Source: RGEC01 sp964475595
Lineage (GTDB): Bacteria; Bacteroidota; Bacteroidia; NS11-12g; UBA955
Direction of reading: 5' to 3'
Length of the DNA stretch: 55,045 bases
NCBI GenBank assembly: GCA_964475595.1
Contig: CAYYXG010000019.1
Location: 1-55,045, forward strand
Within the stretch, counting starts at the first letter, position 1, and every line of letters begins with the position of its first letter. A model generated the notes under the pieces. It had not been told where the DNA came from. It saw only the letters and a program-made list of their open reading frames with translations, and did no database searches. A program made the position numbers and the translations under genes. This document shows positions 44,609-54,028 of the stretch, one piece after another.

Positions 44609-45686
44609 AAAATGGATAGGCCGGCTGGCATTGATTGCCATCCTATTTGCAGCATGGTATCTGCGCAGTGTAATTGTCTATTTTCTAACAGCAGCGCTGA
44701 TTAGCTTTATAGCTGCTCCGCTCATGAACATCCTGGAAAAACATGTCATCTGGCGGAAAAAAGCCCTGCCTCGCTGGATGTATGCCCTAGGAATTATTAT
44801 TTTATTGCTCGCGTCCGTTTTTGGTTTACTTAGATTAATCGTTCCACCGCTACTGGAACAGGCAGACCGCATTAGCCACATATCCAATGAGGATTTTAAA
44901 CGCAGTTTTGGAGCCCCTCTGGCCGATCTGCAGCAATATCTCAGCACATGGGGCATAGAGGGTCATTCCTTTAGCGCAGAGCAGCTTAAACTGGATTTTA
45001 TGCAATGGATGCAGTCAGTGGATATACGCTTGGCCATTGCCGAAATTCTCAATGGTGTTAGCGCTGCCGGTGGATGGATTTTCTCGGTGCTATTCATCAC
45101 TTTTTTCTTTTTAAAGGAAAAATTTCTGTTGTATCGGCTTATTCACACACTCACTCCTGACCATATAGAACCCAGAATTCAAAAGGTGTTGCGCGCCATT
45201 CAGTCGCTGCTGGGCAACTATTTCAGAAGCATTCTGCTTCAGATTGTGGTTTTCGGAAGCTACATTTTTATTGGTCTAACCATTGTAGGTGAGCCCTACG
45301 CCCTCACCATTGCTGTATTTTGTGGATTGATTAACCTGGTCAATTATATCGGACCCATCCTGGGTCTTTCCACAGCACTCCTCTTCAGCATTGGCGGACA
45401 CATCGGCGCTGATTTTTATGCGGTAATATTGCCTCACCTCATGGAGGTAGCTACGGTTTTTGGCGTTGCTATTTTGCTCGACAACCTGGTTTCCTATCCC
45501 CTTATTTTCTCCAATTCATTGAAAATACACCCGCTGGAACTCTTCTTTGTGGTTTTATCAGGGTTTCAATTTGCCGGACTGGGGGGCATGATCGTGGCAG
45601 CACCCGTGTACACCATGCTTAGAATCATTGCGAAAGAGTTTTTACAGGGCTTTGATGTTGTTCGCAGCATCACCCGCGGTGTTTAA
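44592..45686 (+). CDS. AI-2E family transporter (PF01594), putative permease
   Basis: 364 residues from a TTG start at 44592 that overlaps ftsH by 17 bases; no ATG is found before residue 45, and the hydrophobic N-terminus (LALIAILFAAWYLRS) is needed for the family. About 7-8 membrane segments, with the family pattern LRLIVPPLLEQ near 85-95, GVSAAGGWIFSVLFITFFFLKE, and VNYIGPILG / FAGLGGMIVAAPVY near the C-terminus. Members have been linked to AI-2 export, Na+/H+ antiport or other efflux; the substrate here is unknown. Its 3' end overlaps lnt on the other strand by 17 bases. Confidence 0.9.
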   Translation: MNPSYKKWIGRLALIAILFAAWYLRSVIVYFLTAALISFIAAPLMNILEKHVIWRKKALPRWMYALGIIILLLASVFGLLRLIVPPLLEQADRISHISNEDFKRSFGAPLADLQQYLSTWGIEGHSFSAEQLKLDFMQWMQSVDIRLAIAEILNGVSAAGGWIFSVLFITFFFLKEKFLLYRLIHTLTPDHIEPRIQKVLRAIQSLLGNYFRSILLQIVVFGSYIFIGLTIVGEPYALTIAVFCGLINLVNYIGPILGLSTALLFSIGGHIGADFYAVILPHLMEVATVFGVAILLDNLVSYPLIFSNSLKIHPLELFFVVLSGFQFAGLGGMIVAAPVYTMLRIIAKEFLQGFDVVRSITRGV

Positions 45687-47259
45687 TCTTTTTTTGCAAC
45701 TTTAAATAATAGGCCGTTCCGAGTAGCAGACAGATGCCGCTTAAAATTATCAGCCATACCCAATCGCCCATGCGCGTATATAGCGTCATTCTGCGTTCAC
45801 TGTCTATCACAATTTCCTGAGACAATGCGGTCTTTTCCCACCAGTCTGTTGCACTTACCACTTCGCCAAACGGATTAATAAAACTCGAAATTCCGGTGTT
45901 TGCACTGCGCACTAACCACCTCCTATGCTCTATGGCACGCAGGCCGGCATAGGCAAGATGTTGCTTGTATCCGGGCGTATTTCCCCACCACGCATCATTG
46001 GTAATCACACACAACACGTCCGCACTGTCTCGCACAAACCTGCCTGTATAGTCGCCGTAAATGCTCTCATAGCAAATAATGGGTGCCGCTTTGATTTTGC
46101 CGGCATTAAATACCTTGGGCGCGGGGCTTTTACCCAAACTCCCCGATATCGAATTGTCGTCTAGCTGCACCGCCAGTTTGTCTATCCAAGAAAATTGCTG
46201 TGCGAATGGCATCTGCTCTGTCCCCGGCACTAAGATGCTCTTATGATAATATTCAATGGGGCCTGAGCCAATTAGCAGTGCGCTGTTGTATGCGTTCCAC
46301 CACAAGGTTGGATCTTGTGTGGGCCTTGCTGTTCCGTTCGGCTTTTCCCTGCAGTTTTCATACACCTGCTGCATATCAGCCCCTGTAAGGATATTCAATG
46401 CAGGATATTCTCTGTTTAAAGCTGCCACCGACTGCACATCAGGGTGCTGCCTAATGTGGTCCACATCAACGGCAGAAGTGAGTGAAGTTTCAGGCCATAC
46501 CAACAGGTATGTATTTTTATCCAGTACGGTTTTGCTAAGGTTGATTAACTCTATTACCATCTCCGATGATGGTCTTGCAAATTTCTCTGTCCATGGATCA
46601 TAGCTGGGCTGACAAACCGCCACTTTTATGGTTGTATTGGGCTTTACCGTGCGCCTCCATTTCCAGGTATTAAACACAGAAGAACCCCATACAAATACCA
46701 GCAGGGCTGTGGCTGCAATGCCGTAATTTCTACTACGGTATTTCCAAGCTTTCCAGATTAACACGTTCATGGCCAACACAAAAGCCGATCCGCCCAAAGT
46801 ACCGGTAATGTCATACCACTGCACCAGCCAGGGTGCCGATGCCAGTCCGTTGCCCAATGTGAGCCATGGCCAACTTAAATCCCAGCGATGATGCAGATAT
46901 TCATACGTTAACCAGAAAATCACAAACAAGTACACAGCCGGATCACCCAGCTTTTTTCGGCTATATCTGTACAGCACCCAGGGAATGGTCATGAAAAGTG
47001 TATTGAGTACAAGCATGGCCACTGCTCCCGGCAATGTGCTGTTCCATACCCACCATGTGGTAAACAGATTCCAGAAAAACAAGGAGCCATACAGCCACAT
47101 CCACCAGCGAATACCGCTGCGATGTTGCCACGCTTCTTGCAGTTGTAACAAAGGCACAAAACCCACAAAAAGCAACACAAAAATGCCTATAGGAGGCCAG
47201 GCCAGCCAAAGGCAAATCCCAGGCACCAACAGATAATAAAGCCATTTCCACCTATGCAT
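45670..47259 (-). CDS. lnt: Apolipoprotein N-acyltransferase
   Basis: 529 residues from ATG 47259 (an adjacent ATG at 47262 is equally possible; the frame is open further but the upstream residues belong to rsmI). Six to seven N-terminal membrane helices (5-200) precede a nitrilase-fold domain (230-500) with the catalytic Glu in VWPETSL, Lys in YYHKSILVPGTEQMPF and Cys in IICYESIYGD; one more membrane helix closes the protein. It adds the third acyl chain to lipoproteins on the periplasmic face of the inner membrane, relevant to the many lipoproteins here. It overlaps rsmI by 8 bases. Confidence 0.93.
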   Translation of the reverse strand: MHRWKWLYYLLVPGICLWLAWPPIGIFVLLFVGFVPLLQLQEAWQHRSGIRWWMWLYGSLFFWNLFTTWWVWNSTLPGAVAMLVLNTLFMTIPWVLYRYSRKKLGDPAVYLFVIFWLTYEYLHHRWDLSWPWLTLGNGLASAPWLVQWYDITGTLGGSAFVLAMNVLIWKAWKYRSRNYGIAATALLVFVWGSSVFNTWKWRRTVKPNTTIKVAVCQPSYDPWTEKFARPSSEMVIELINLSKTVLDKNTYLLVWPETSLTSAVDVDHIRQHPDVQSVAALNREYPALNILTGADMQQVYENCREKPNGTARPTQDPTLWWNAYNSALLIGSGPIEYYHKSILVPGTEQMPFAQQFSWIDKLAVQLDDNSISGSLGKSPAPKVFNAGKIKAAPIICYESIYGDYTGRFVRDSADVLCVITNDAWWGNTPGYKQHLAYAGLRAIEHRRWLVRSANTGISSFINPFGEVVSATDWWEKTALSQEIVIDSERRMTLYTRMGDWVWLIILSGICLLLGTAYYLKLQKKIKHRG

Positions 47260-47956
47260 CATCACCGCTCTCCTCCACATAATCAGCTCCCTGCAACACC
47301 ACCACAAATTCACCTTTGGGTGCATGTTGGGTGAAATGGCGAAGAAGCTCTTCTACCGTGCCATTCAACGTTTCTTCAAATTTCTTGGTTAACTCTCGGC
47401 TCACACTCATTTTCCGATCTCCGGCACCCAAGTCTTTCAGTGCATTCAGGGTTTTAACCAGCTTGTGCGGACTCTCATAAAAAACAACCGTGCAGGGCTG
47501 TTCAAGCATCTGCAGCAATTTGGTTTGACGGCCTTTCTTCTGGGGTAAAAATCCTTCAAACACAAAGCGATGCAATGCAAAACCACTTTTCAGCAACGCA
47601 GGTACAAACGCTGTGGCTCCGGGAATTACCTCAACCGGAATATTCTGCTCGATACAGGCCCTGGCAAGTAAAAAACCGGGATCTGAAATTCCGGGAGTGC
47701 CTGCATCAGAAATCTGGGCAAGTACCGCACCTTTCTGCAGCCGTTCCAAAAGACCCGACAACCGCTGATGTTCATTATGCTGATGCAAAGACTCCAGGGG
47801 AGTTTGTATGCCGTAATGGTTAAACAAAACCTTACTGCTGCGGGTGTCTTCAGCCAGAACAGCGTCTGCGGTTTTAAGCGTTTCTACCGCCCTGAATGTC
47901 ATGTCAGACAAATTGCCGATTGGCGTGGCCACAAGGTAAAGTTTGCCGCTGCTCAA
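47252..47956 (-). CDS. rsmI: 16S rRNA (cytidine1402-2'-O)-methyltransferase
   Basis: 234 residues of the SAM-dependent tetrapyrrole-methylase fold: LYLVATPIGNLSDMTFRAVETL at the start, LAEDTRSSKVLFNHYGI, ISDAGTPGISDPG (SAM loop) and FYESPHKLVKTL, all typical of RsmI. It methylates the ribose of C1402 in 16S rRNA. The start codon is TTG (47956), overlapping the TGA stop of the metalloprotease by 4 bases; no ATG lies nearby. It is shorter than the E. coli enzyme (286) because the C-terminal extension is absent. Confidence 0.93.
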   Translation of the reverse strand: MSSGKLYLVATPIGNLSDMTFRAVETLKTADAVLAEDTRSSKVLFNHYGIQTPLESLHQHNEHQRLSGLLERLQKGAVLAQISDAGTPGISDPGFLLARACIEQNIPVEVIPGATAFVPALLKSGFALHRFVFEGFLPQKKGRQTKLLQMLEQPCTVVFYESPHKLVKTLNALKDLGAGDRKMSVSRELTKKFEETLNGTVEELLRHFTQHAPKGEFVVVLQGADYVEESGDDA

Positions 47957-48840
47957 CTTTTGTTGATGTAAAGTTTTTCTGTTTTAACCGGCTTTTTACT
48001 ATCGGCGCGACCCAGCTGAAATACATATACGCCCGGCGCAAAACGCATGGTAGAGATAACCACCTCATTGCGGTCTACTGGCAAATCAGCTATGATCTTG
48101 CGGCCTGCAGCGTCATATACATTCAGGGTGAGGGCATTGATCAAATCATCATTGGTCACCTCCACCACTGCGGTTTGGTTGCTGTTGCGTGCAAATATTT
48201 TTACCTCGTTATACGCAAACGTATCGAAAATGCGCATCCGCTCCACAATCTCAACCTTCACCGGTAGACTGGATCGATAATCTTTAATAACATTACGCAT
48301 CACCTGTATTTGCTGACGGCTAAACATATTCTGGCAGCTCTCCGAACTGTAATCCATGTAATTCTCAATCATATCAGGCAAATCGTCCTTCGCGTCAAAA
48401 CAGGTGTTTGAACCCTGATTGCAGTTAAAGTTACTTCTGCTCCCCTGATTGGGCGTATCAAACAAATAATCGTCCACCAAACATCCTGAGGTAAAGAACG
48501 GTGGATCTCCCCAGATGTGACGCAACCCAAAATAATGCCCAAACTCATGGGTAGCAACCCTTCCTTTTCTGCTGCTGGCAAGAGAACCCGTGGCTCTGGG
48601 ATTGTTACGGCCAAATATCTGGTAGTGTAACACTACCCCTTGGTTATTGTTGCCTACCCAGGCAGAACTGGGCCAATTGGGATGTCCAAAAGGAGGATAA
48701 GCATAACCTAAAATCAAACTCCCCTGATTGGGTACCTGCAAATCACCCACCCATACGTTAAGATATTTGGCTGTATTCCAGGCATTGTCACCCCCTTGAG
48801 AAGAGAATTTGATATTATCATTGGTGGTATTGAAATTGGT
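47953..48840 (-). CDS. M43-type (cytophagalysin-like) metalloprotease with T9SS sorting domain, 5' part lost in the N gap
   Basis: 295 C-terminal residues are visible; the N-terminus lies in the assembly gap. The zinc motif HEFGHYFGLRHIWGD (encoded near 48516-48548) has the HExxHxxGxxH form with a downstream Asp, and the Met-turn region is ENYMDYSSESCQNMFS, both as in pappalysin-family (M43) proteases. Preceding it is KYLNVWVGDL and GYAYPPFGHP. A short type A sorting domain ends the protein (LNVYDAAGRKIIADL, FAPGVYVFQLG). It is an exported protease of unknown substrate. Homologues carry about 150-200 more residues upstream, so the gap is probably larger than 100 bases. Confidence 0.88.
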   Translation of the reverse strand, partial: TNFNTTNDNIKFSSQGGDNAWNTAKYLNVWVGDLQVPNQGSLILGYAYPPFGHPNWPSSAWVGNNNQGVVLHYQIFGRNNPRATGSLASSRKGRVATHEFGHYFGLRHIWGDPPFFTSGCLVDDYLFDTPNQGSRSNFNCNQGSNTCFDAKDDLPDMIENYMDYSSESCQNMFSRQQIQVMRNVIKDYRSSLPVKVEIVERMRIFDTFAYNEVKIFARNSNQTAVVEVTNDDLINALTLNVYDAAGRKIIADLPVDRNEVVISTMRFAPGVYVFQLGRADSKKPVKTEKLYINKS

Positions 48841-48940
48841 NNNNNNNNNNNNNNNNNNNNNNNNNNNNNNNNNNNNNNNNNNNNNNNNNNNNNNNNNNNN
48901 NNNNNNNNNNNNNNNNNNNNNNNNNNNNNNNNNNNNNNNN
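48841..48940. other. Assembly gap, exactly 100 N
   Basis: A run of exactly 100 N, the usual convention for a scaffold gap of unknown length. It lies between the 3' end of the enoyl-CoA hydratase gene and the body of the metalloprotease gene. The single long reading frame across it is an accident. Confidence 0.97.
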
Positions 48941-49710
48941 AACTCAGGTTTTCGTTTCTCATTAAAAGCGGTTACCCCTTCGCGGTAATCTCCGCTTCTA
49001 CCGGCTATTTCCTGACAATAGGCCTCGTACTGCAGCATGGTATCCAAATCGGAATGAGTGGCTTTGTTTAGCATCTTTTTAATCATTCCTATGGCCAGGG
49101 TAGGCGCGTTGGCATAATAATCTGCCACTTTTGCCACTTCTTCATCCAGGCCTTCTGCGGCAACTACCCGATTGATCAACCCCCACTCCAGCGCCTGCTG
49201 TGCCGTTACTTTCTGCGCCATGGTACACATTTCAAAAGCCCTGGCCGGAGATATTGCTTTGGGCAAAAAATAGCTGCTTCCGCTATCCGGAACCAGGCCC
49301 ACATTCACGAATACTTCAATCAGCGAGGCATGTTCTGCCGCAATGATAAAATCGCAGGCCAGCGCCAAAGAGGCCCCGGCGCCTGCAGCTACGCCGTTGA
49401 TTCTGCCTATAATGGGCTTGGGCATTTCACGCATGGCTCGAATAATGGGATTGTAACGCTTGTAAAGACTTTCGCTTAAACTGCGGTTTTTGCTACCTGC
49501 AATGGCCTTCAAATCCTGTCCGCTGCAAAATGCCTTTCCGGCACCGGTTAGCACAACCACACGTACGTCTTCGTCCTTGTTTGCCTGCTTCAGCGCATCC
49601 TGAAGCTGATAGCTCTGATCGTCATTAAAGGCATTAAAAACGTCGGGGCGATTTAACGTAATAAAGGCCACATTGCCCTTTTTTTCATATAAAACTGCAG
49701 TTGATTCCAT
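48941..49710 (-). CDS. Enoyl-CoA hydratase/isomerase family protein, PaaG-like; last few codons in the N gap
   Basis: 256 residues visible from ATG 49710; the sequence runs into the gap at EKRKPE, the point where PaaG-type proteins have only about four to six residues left, so the gene is nearly complete. Crotonase-fold motifs: AFCSGQDLKAIAG (oxyanion hole), INGVAAGAGASLALACD (second oxyanion loop) and VNVGLVPDSGSSYFLPK, where the Asp in LVPD fits the 1,2-epoxyphenylacetyl-CoA isomerase subgroup. It acts on a CoA thioester in the cytoplasm. No other phenylacetate genes are present, so a general fatty or aromatic acid role cannot be decided. Overlaps the upstream gene by 26 bases. Confidence 0.85.
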
Positions 49711-50284
49711 GAAGGGTAAGCAAAAAACAAGCTATTGCAAATGTAACGAATAATCCGAGGCAAAAACCCAGAATCAGTTCAAAATGAGAATGCGCTGATA
49801 ATCCCTTGCGCGCCATATAAACCAGTACCGCAAGAAAAACTACCGTTAAAACCGTTACATAATCAGGTGGCAAACACAATACCCATGCCAGCAAACCCGA
49901 TACTCCGGCCATGTGAGCAGAGGCCTTATAGCCGATGTAATTAATCACGAACAACAACAACATTACAACCGTATTGCACAAGCTCCAAACCATAGCCATA
50001 ACTGCATTTTCCCTAAAAATCAGATAGGTCGTCAAAGCCGCAAACACGATTCCAAGGGCATATAATTGATGCCGTTGTTCTCGTTGAAAAACAAACACAT
50101 CTGAAACCCTACCTAAACGAATAAAAACAAATAAGAATAAAAGAGGAAAAAATACTACTCCAAAAAGAAAAAACACCCAGACCACCCAAGAGAAGGGCGA
50201 AACCGTATGCGTATAGCCAAGACCCAAGGCGGCAATACTACCCGGATAAAAAACATAAGAAATGCCACGAAATAACGTTTGCAT
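49685..50284 (-). CDS. PAP2-superfamily-like integral membrane protein
   Basis: 199 residues with about six hydrophobic segments. Towards the C-terminus KASAHMAGVSG and ARKGLSAHSHFELILGFCLG resemble phosphatase motifs 2 and 3 of the PAP2 superfamily (SGH and R-x5-H-x3-D), but the match is loose: the last motif has Glu where Asp is usual, and motif 1 is not obvious. It may therefore be a divergent lipid phosphatase or an inactive relative. It sits at the start of a minus-strand run that continues into the hydratase gene with a 26-base overlap. Confidence 0.7.
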   Translation of the reverse strand: MQTLFRGISYVFYPGSIAALGLGYTHTVSPFSWVVWVFFLFGVVFFPLLFLFVFIRLGRVSDVFVFQREQRHQLYALGIVFAALTTYLIFRENAVMAMVWSLCNTVVMLLLFVINYIGYKASAHMAGVSGLLAWVLCLPPDYVTVLTVVFLAVLVYMARKGLSAHSHFELILGFCLGLFVTFAIACFLLTLHGINCSFI

Positions 50285-50291
50285 TGCCCAA

Positions 50292-50299
50292 CAAATATA
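50292..50299 (-). promoter_or_regulatory. -7 element of the PAP2-like gene (TATATTTG)
   Basis: Perfect TAnnTTTG on the minus strand, 7 bases before the ATG at 50284, with TTTG 22 bases further upstream. It could drive the run PAP2-hydratase and onward. Confidence 0.6.
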
Positions 50300-50363
50300 A
50301 AGCTTGAGCCATTCTTTACTGCAAAGCGTCTGCGCTGAAATGCGGCATTTTATCCCTCACTTT

Positions 50364-53300
50364 TTATTTTACCCAAATCTGTTCCCGATGCAATCTCTCA
50401 CCGGTCTGAACCTGAAGAAAGTACAATCCCGGTGTTAAAGTTAAAAGCGAAATAGCTGCCTGTTTACCCAGTACATCTCCACGAATTACGGTCTGTCCGG
50501 CGTGGTTAAACAAGGTGTATGCTGCGGGCCCTTCTGCTTGTTCAATATCCAAATAAAGTGTGGACCCTGCCGGATTGGGGAATACACGAATATGGTTTTC
50601 CGCCCTATCATCAAAGGCCTGAATACTGCAAATTTCAGAATAAGCGATGCCGCCCACCTCTGACAACATCCTGATCCGGTAGGAAGTCAATTCCTTAGGC
50701 GCTGATGGGTCCTTGTAAAAATATTGCTGCGCAACATGGCTGATGCCCGCTGCCGGTATTTCACCTACAACCTCAAAAACGCCGTTGGCATTGCTGCGTA
50801 AAATCTGAAAACTTTGGGTATTGTTTTCACTGGCGGTAGCCCATTTCAATTCAGCGGAATTTTCATCGAGTCTCCGGCAATGCATATACAACCATGCCAC
50901 CGGTAAAATAACAATGTCATCACCGATTGCAAATGAAGATAAACTACCTGTAAATCCCGTGTAGGTAAGTGCAGTTCCGGTTACCGAGGTACTTCCCGTT
51001 TGCATCTGCCAACCACTGCCACTATTTAGATATAATCTTTCACTGTTAATTCCACCAGACTCTTCACCAGCATTCCAGTTGAAAGTCATGTTGATACCGC
51101 TTCCGCTATTAGGGCCGGCCTTGCCAAGGTTCCAGGTACGCCTAACTCTCGGTTCTGAAGCCACATCGCCCGTAAGACCTCCATAATATACTTCATCCAA
51201 AACCCCGGCACTAAACTCGTCCGCAGACCCTGTGTTATTGGTTATACTCACCGGATTATAGGCACTGTTGCCTACAGGAAACGTAAAGGTTGAACCGTTG
51301 GCTATCGTCTTTTTCATTACGCCACTGCCGTTGGTTTGTACATAATTAGTGCTACCGGAACCTATCACCGCACCGGATAAATTGAGATTATATGCACTCA
51401 ATGTAATTTTGTTGTTTAAGGTCATGTCCCCGGAGATAGTTGTATTACCATCCAGGGTTTTACTGCCACTACCTGCGATAATAAGGTTTTGATATGGAAT
51501 CGCTGATGCTATTGTTTGGGGTACTGTACCATTATATTCCACGGTATTTCCTGTGGTAACCCAACTGCCTATATTGGTTGCTGAAACATTGAGCGACCCA
51601 CTTACCTTTATTGTGCCGGAAGGCAGGGTTACAACGCCGGAATTTTTGTTACCACTAATATTCAAATTATTGTAATCTAATAACAGTATCTGCTGTCCTG
51701 AAGCACCGTTATAATTAACGGTATTACCCGTGGTAATCCAGCTACCCAAACCGGTTGCACTCACTGCAAAATTACCTGAAACCCCTACCGTGCCTGCGCC
51801 CAATGTAATTGAGGGTGAACTTGTTCGAGCACCCTCCACAATCAGGTTATTGTAATGAATGGGCGCAATGATTTGTGCACCGGTACTACTATACCTAAAG
51901 GTATTGCCTGTGTTCGTCCAGCTACCGGCATTGGTGAGGGTATGCGTCATGGTACCGCGTACTGTAATATTGCCGTTGGCCAAAGTCATGGTGCTGCCCC
52001 CGCGATTATTGGAAAGCCCCATATTGTCATATATCCCCTCAGCAATGGTTTGCGAGCCTGTTCCACTGTAGTTCACCGTTGAGCCGGTCTCACCAACGAT
52101 ACTTAGTCCTGTTGAATTGGACGCAATGTCTAGGGTAGCATTATTGGTTACTTTGAAACTACCGCCAATTAAATGGGTGCCTGTATTCATTGTTACAGCA
52201 TTGGTGCCATCACCTACCACCACCATAGAATTGGCACCTGAAATTAGCCAGTTGTTGTTAAGATCGGCCGTAGCACGATTTTTAACCACAAAAATCTGGT
52301 CAGCTGCAGTAAAATTTACAGGATTATTTCCTGTACCATCAGCATTGTCTCCCCAAGTGGCAACGTTGTTTAAAAAACCGGTGCCTTTGGAATAATATAC
52401 AACAGGACCGCAAACAGAGCCGGAGGAACCGGAATCAATAATGCTCCATGCCTTGGTTCCCACAAGCTCATTTCTGAGAAGCGACACATTGGTTCCATAT
52501 ACCTTACCCAACGCACCCAGTTGTCTATTGGTTGCCGAAGTTGTCGAGCCCCATAGTGCCAATGTCCGGGAATAATTATCACAAGTCAATCCGGAACGAT
52601 TCAGCATACTGGTAAGATTTACATTGTTATTCAGCGACCAATAACCTACGTTCTGATTAAAGGCAGTAGCATTGGTAAACATATAACTCATGTTAGTTAC
52701 GTTGCTTACATTCCAGTTCTTTAAGTCCTGGTTGAAAGACGTGGCATTATAAAACATGGCACTCATGTTGGTAACACCACCAACATTCCAGTTGCCAATG
52801 TTCTGATTAAATGCGGTTGCATTTTGAAACATGGATAGCATATTGGTTACTTTACCCGTATTCCAGCTTCCGATATTTTGATTGAACACCGATGTTGTAT
52901 GCCCATAAAACATGTAGCTCATATCGGTAACGTTTTCGGTATTCCAGCCACCAATATCCTGATTAAACGCGGAAGCCCCGTAAAACATGCTATTCATATC
53001 CGTGACCTTACCCGTATTCCAGCTACCTATATTTTGATTAAATGCGACTGCATAGGCAAACATGTAGCTCATATCGGTAACTTTGGCGGTGTTCCAACTC
53101 CCAATATTTTGATTAAACAGCGAATTCAACATAAACATTTGTTTCATAGTGGTGACGTTACCGGTATTCCAACCTCCTATATTTTGGTTAAAGGAAACAG
53201 CAGATTCAAACATTCCAGTCATATCGGTTACGTTGCCGGTGTTCCAGCTGCTTATATTCTGGTTGAAGGCGGTTGCAGAATTAAACATTCCTACCATATT

Positions 53301-54011
53301 TATCACGCTGCCGGTATTCCAGCTGCCAATGTTTTGGTTAAACTGTGCTGCTCCTAAAAACATACCTGCCATAGTAGTAACATTACTCACATCCCAAGAA
53401 GCAATATTCTGATTGAAAACACCGGCATAGGCAAACATGTTCTGCATATTGGTGATGGTACTCGTGTTCCAGGTACCCATGTTAGCCGGACCATTTAACC
53501 CACCGCAGAAATAAAACATCTCTCGCATCGAGGTTACATTGCTTAAATCGGGTATATCCGTGGATGTTATGTTTAGGTTGTTACATCCACTAAACATACT
53601 CATCATGCTGGTCCAGGAAACACTGCCCCACTGAATTACATCCACCAAACGATCCCTGTTTACGCCGCCGGAAATATAAAAGCGCTCCAAATTAGCAGGT
53701 GCAATACTCAACTCAATAATGGAGTTGGTAGGCAAACCGGTGATATTCCTATTTTGGGCAGTGCCAGCAGCAAAACTCCCGGAGCCACTGGCAGATCCCG
53801 GTGAAACTTCTTGCCATGTGTACGCAATGGAACCGGAAGCATTGGTGGTGTAAAAGGAAATACTATTATTGCCGGAAGCTCCGGCTTTAGACAAATCCCA
53901 ACGTGTGATAAAATCACTGCCCTGCAGGCCCAAAATTCCAATCAAAATGAACCACAGACTCGAAATTTCACGTTTGTAAATGCTTCGTCCAACGATCTTT
54001 TTAAGCGACAT
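50364..54011 (-). CDS. Large T9SS-exported adhesin with DUF285/BspA-type repeats
   Basis: 1215 residues; hydrophobic N-terminal signal (residues 17-32). Residues about 105-470 hold about 14 repeats of 24-27 residues with the pattern WNTGxVTxMxxMFxxAxxFNQNI, the DUF285/BspA surface-repeat family. A second region (about 540-900) is rich in Asn/Thr/Gly with a recurring phrase TTGNTVNYNG and NNLNISG, suggesting a beta-helix or filament. A module with TNGSGVMKKT and FPVGNSAYNPV follows, then a PVAWLYM module with FQILRSNANG, and a type A sorting domain (VFPNPAGSTLYLD, LTPGLYFLQV). It is probably displayed on the surface for adhesion. A TATATTTG element lies 17 bases upstream of the ATG. Confidence 0.9.
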   Translation of the reverse strand: MSLKKIVGRSIYKREISSLWFILIGILGLQGSDFITRWDLSKAGASGNNSISFYTTNASGSIAYTWQEVSPGSASGSGSFAAGTAQNRNITGLPTNSIIELSIAPANLERFYISGGVNRDRLVDVIQWGSVSWTSMMSMFSGCNNLNITSTDIPDLSNVTSMREMFYFCGGLNGPANMGTWNTSTITNMQNMFAYAGVFNQNIASWDVSNVTTMAGMFLGAAQFNQNIGSWNTGSVINMVGMFNSATAFNQNISSWNTGNVTDMTGMFESAVSFNQNIGGWNTGNVTTMKQMFMLNSLFNQNIGSWNTAKVTDMSYMFAYAVAFNQNIGSWNTGKVTDMNSMFYGASAFNQDIGGWNTENVTDMSYMFYGHTTSVFNQNIGSWNTGKVTNMLSMFQNATAFNQNIGNWNVGGVTNMSAMFYNATSFNQDLKNWNVSNVTNMSYMFTNATAFNQNVGYWSLNNNVNLTSMLNRSGLTCDNYSRTLALWGSTTSATNRQLGALGKVYGTNVSLLRNELVGTKAWSIIDSGSSGSVCGPVVYYSKGTGFLNNVATWGDNADGTGNNPVNFTAADQIFVVKNRATADLNNNWLISGANSMVVVGDGTNAVTMNTGTHLIGGSFKVTNNATLDIASNSTGLSIVGETGSTVNYSGTGSQTIAEGIYDNMGLSNNRGGSTMTLANGNITVRGTMTHTLTNAGSWTNTGNTFRYSSTGAQIIAPIHYNNLIVEGARTSSPSITLGAGTVGVSGNFAVSATGLGSWITTGNTVNYNGASGQQILLLDYNNLNISGNKNSGVVTLPSGTIKVSGSLNVSATNIGSWVTTGNTVEYNGTVPQTIASAIPYQNLIIAGSGSKTLDGNTTISGDMTLNNKITLSAYNLNLSGAVIGSGSTNYVQTNGSGVMKKTIANGSTFTFPVGNSAYNPVSITNNTGSADEFSAGVLDEVYYGGLTGDVASEPRVRRTWNLGKAGPNSGSGINMTFNWNAGEESGGINSERLYLNSGSGWQMQTGSTSVTGTALTYTGFTGSLSSFAIGDDIVILPVAWLYMHCRRLDENSAELKWATASENNTQSFQILRSNANGVFEVVGEIPAAGISHVAQQYFYKDPSAPKELTSYRIRMLSEVGGIAYSEICSIQAFDDRAENHIRVFPNPAGSTLYLDIEQAEGPAAYTLFNHAGQTVIRGDVLGKQAAISLLTLTPGLYFLQVQTGERLHREQIWVK
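52600..53640. repeat. Tandem repeats of about 75 bases inside the DUF285 adhesin gene
   Basis: The coding repeats are also visible as DNA: phrases such as ATATTTTGATTAAA and TTACC(C/G)GTATTCCAGCT return about every 75 bases. Individual units differ at many third positions, so the array is not freshly amplified. Such arrays can still expand or contract by recombination and are prone to misassembly. Confidence 0.85.
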
Positions 54012-54028
54012 AGTAAGTATTTAATCTA

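Noticed and set aside
47953..49710. A single 585-residue protein joining a hydratase and a metalloprotease.
   Set aside because: The frame passes through 100 N; the two halves belong to unrelated families and each ends or begins as separate family members do.
52600..53560. Regularly spaced repeats that might suggest a CRISPR array.
   Set aside because: The period is about 75 bases, the units are degenerate and in frame, and they encode DUF285 repeats.
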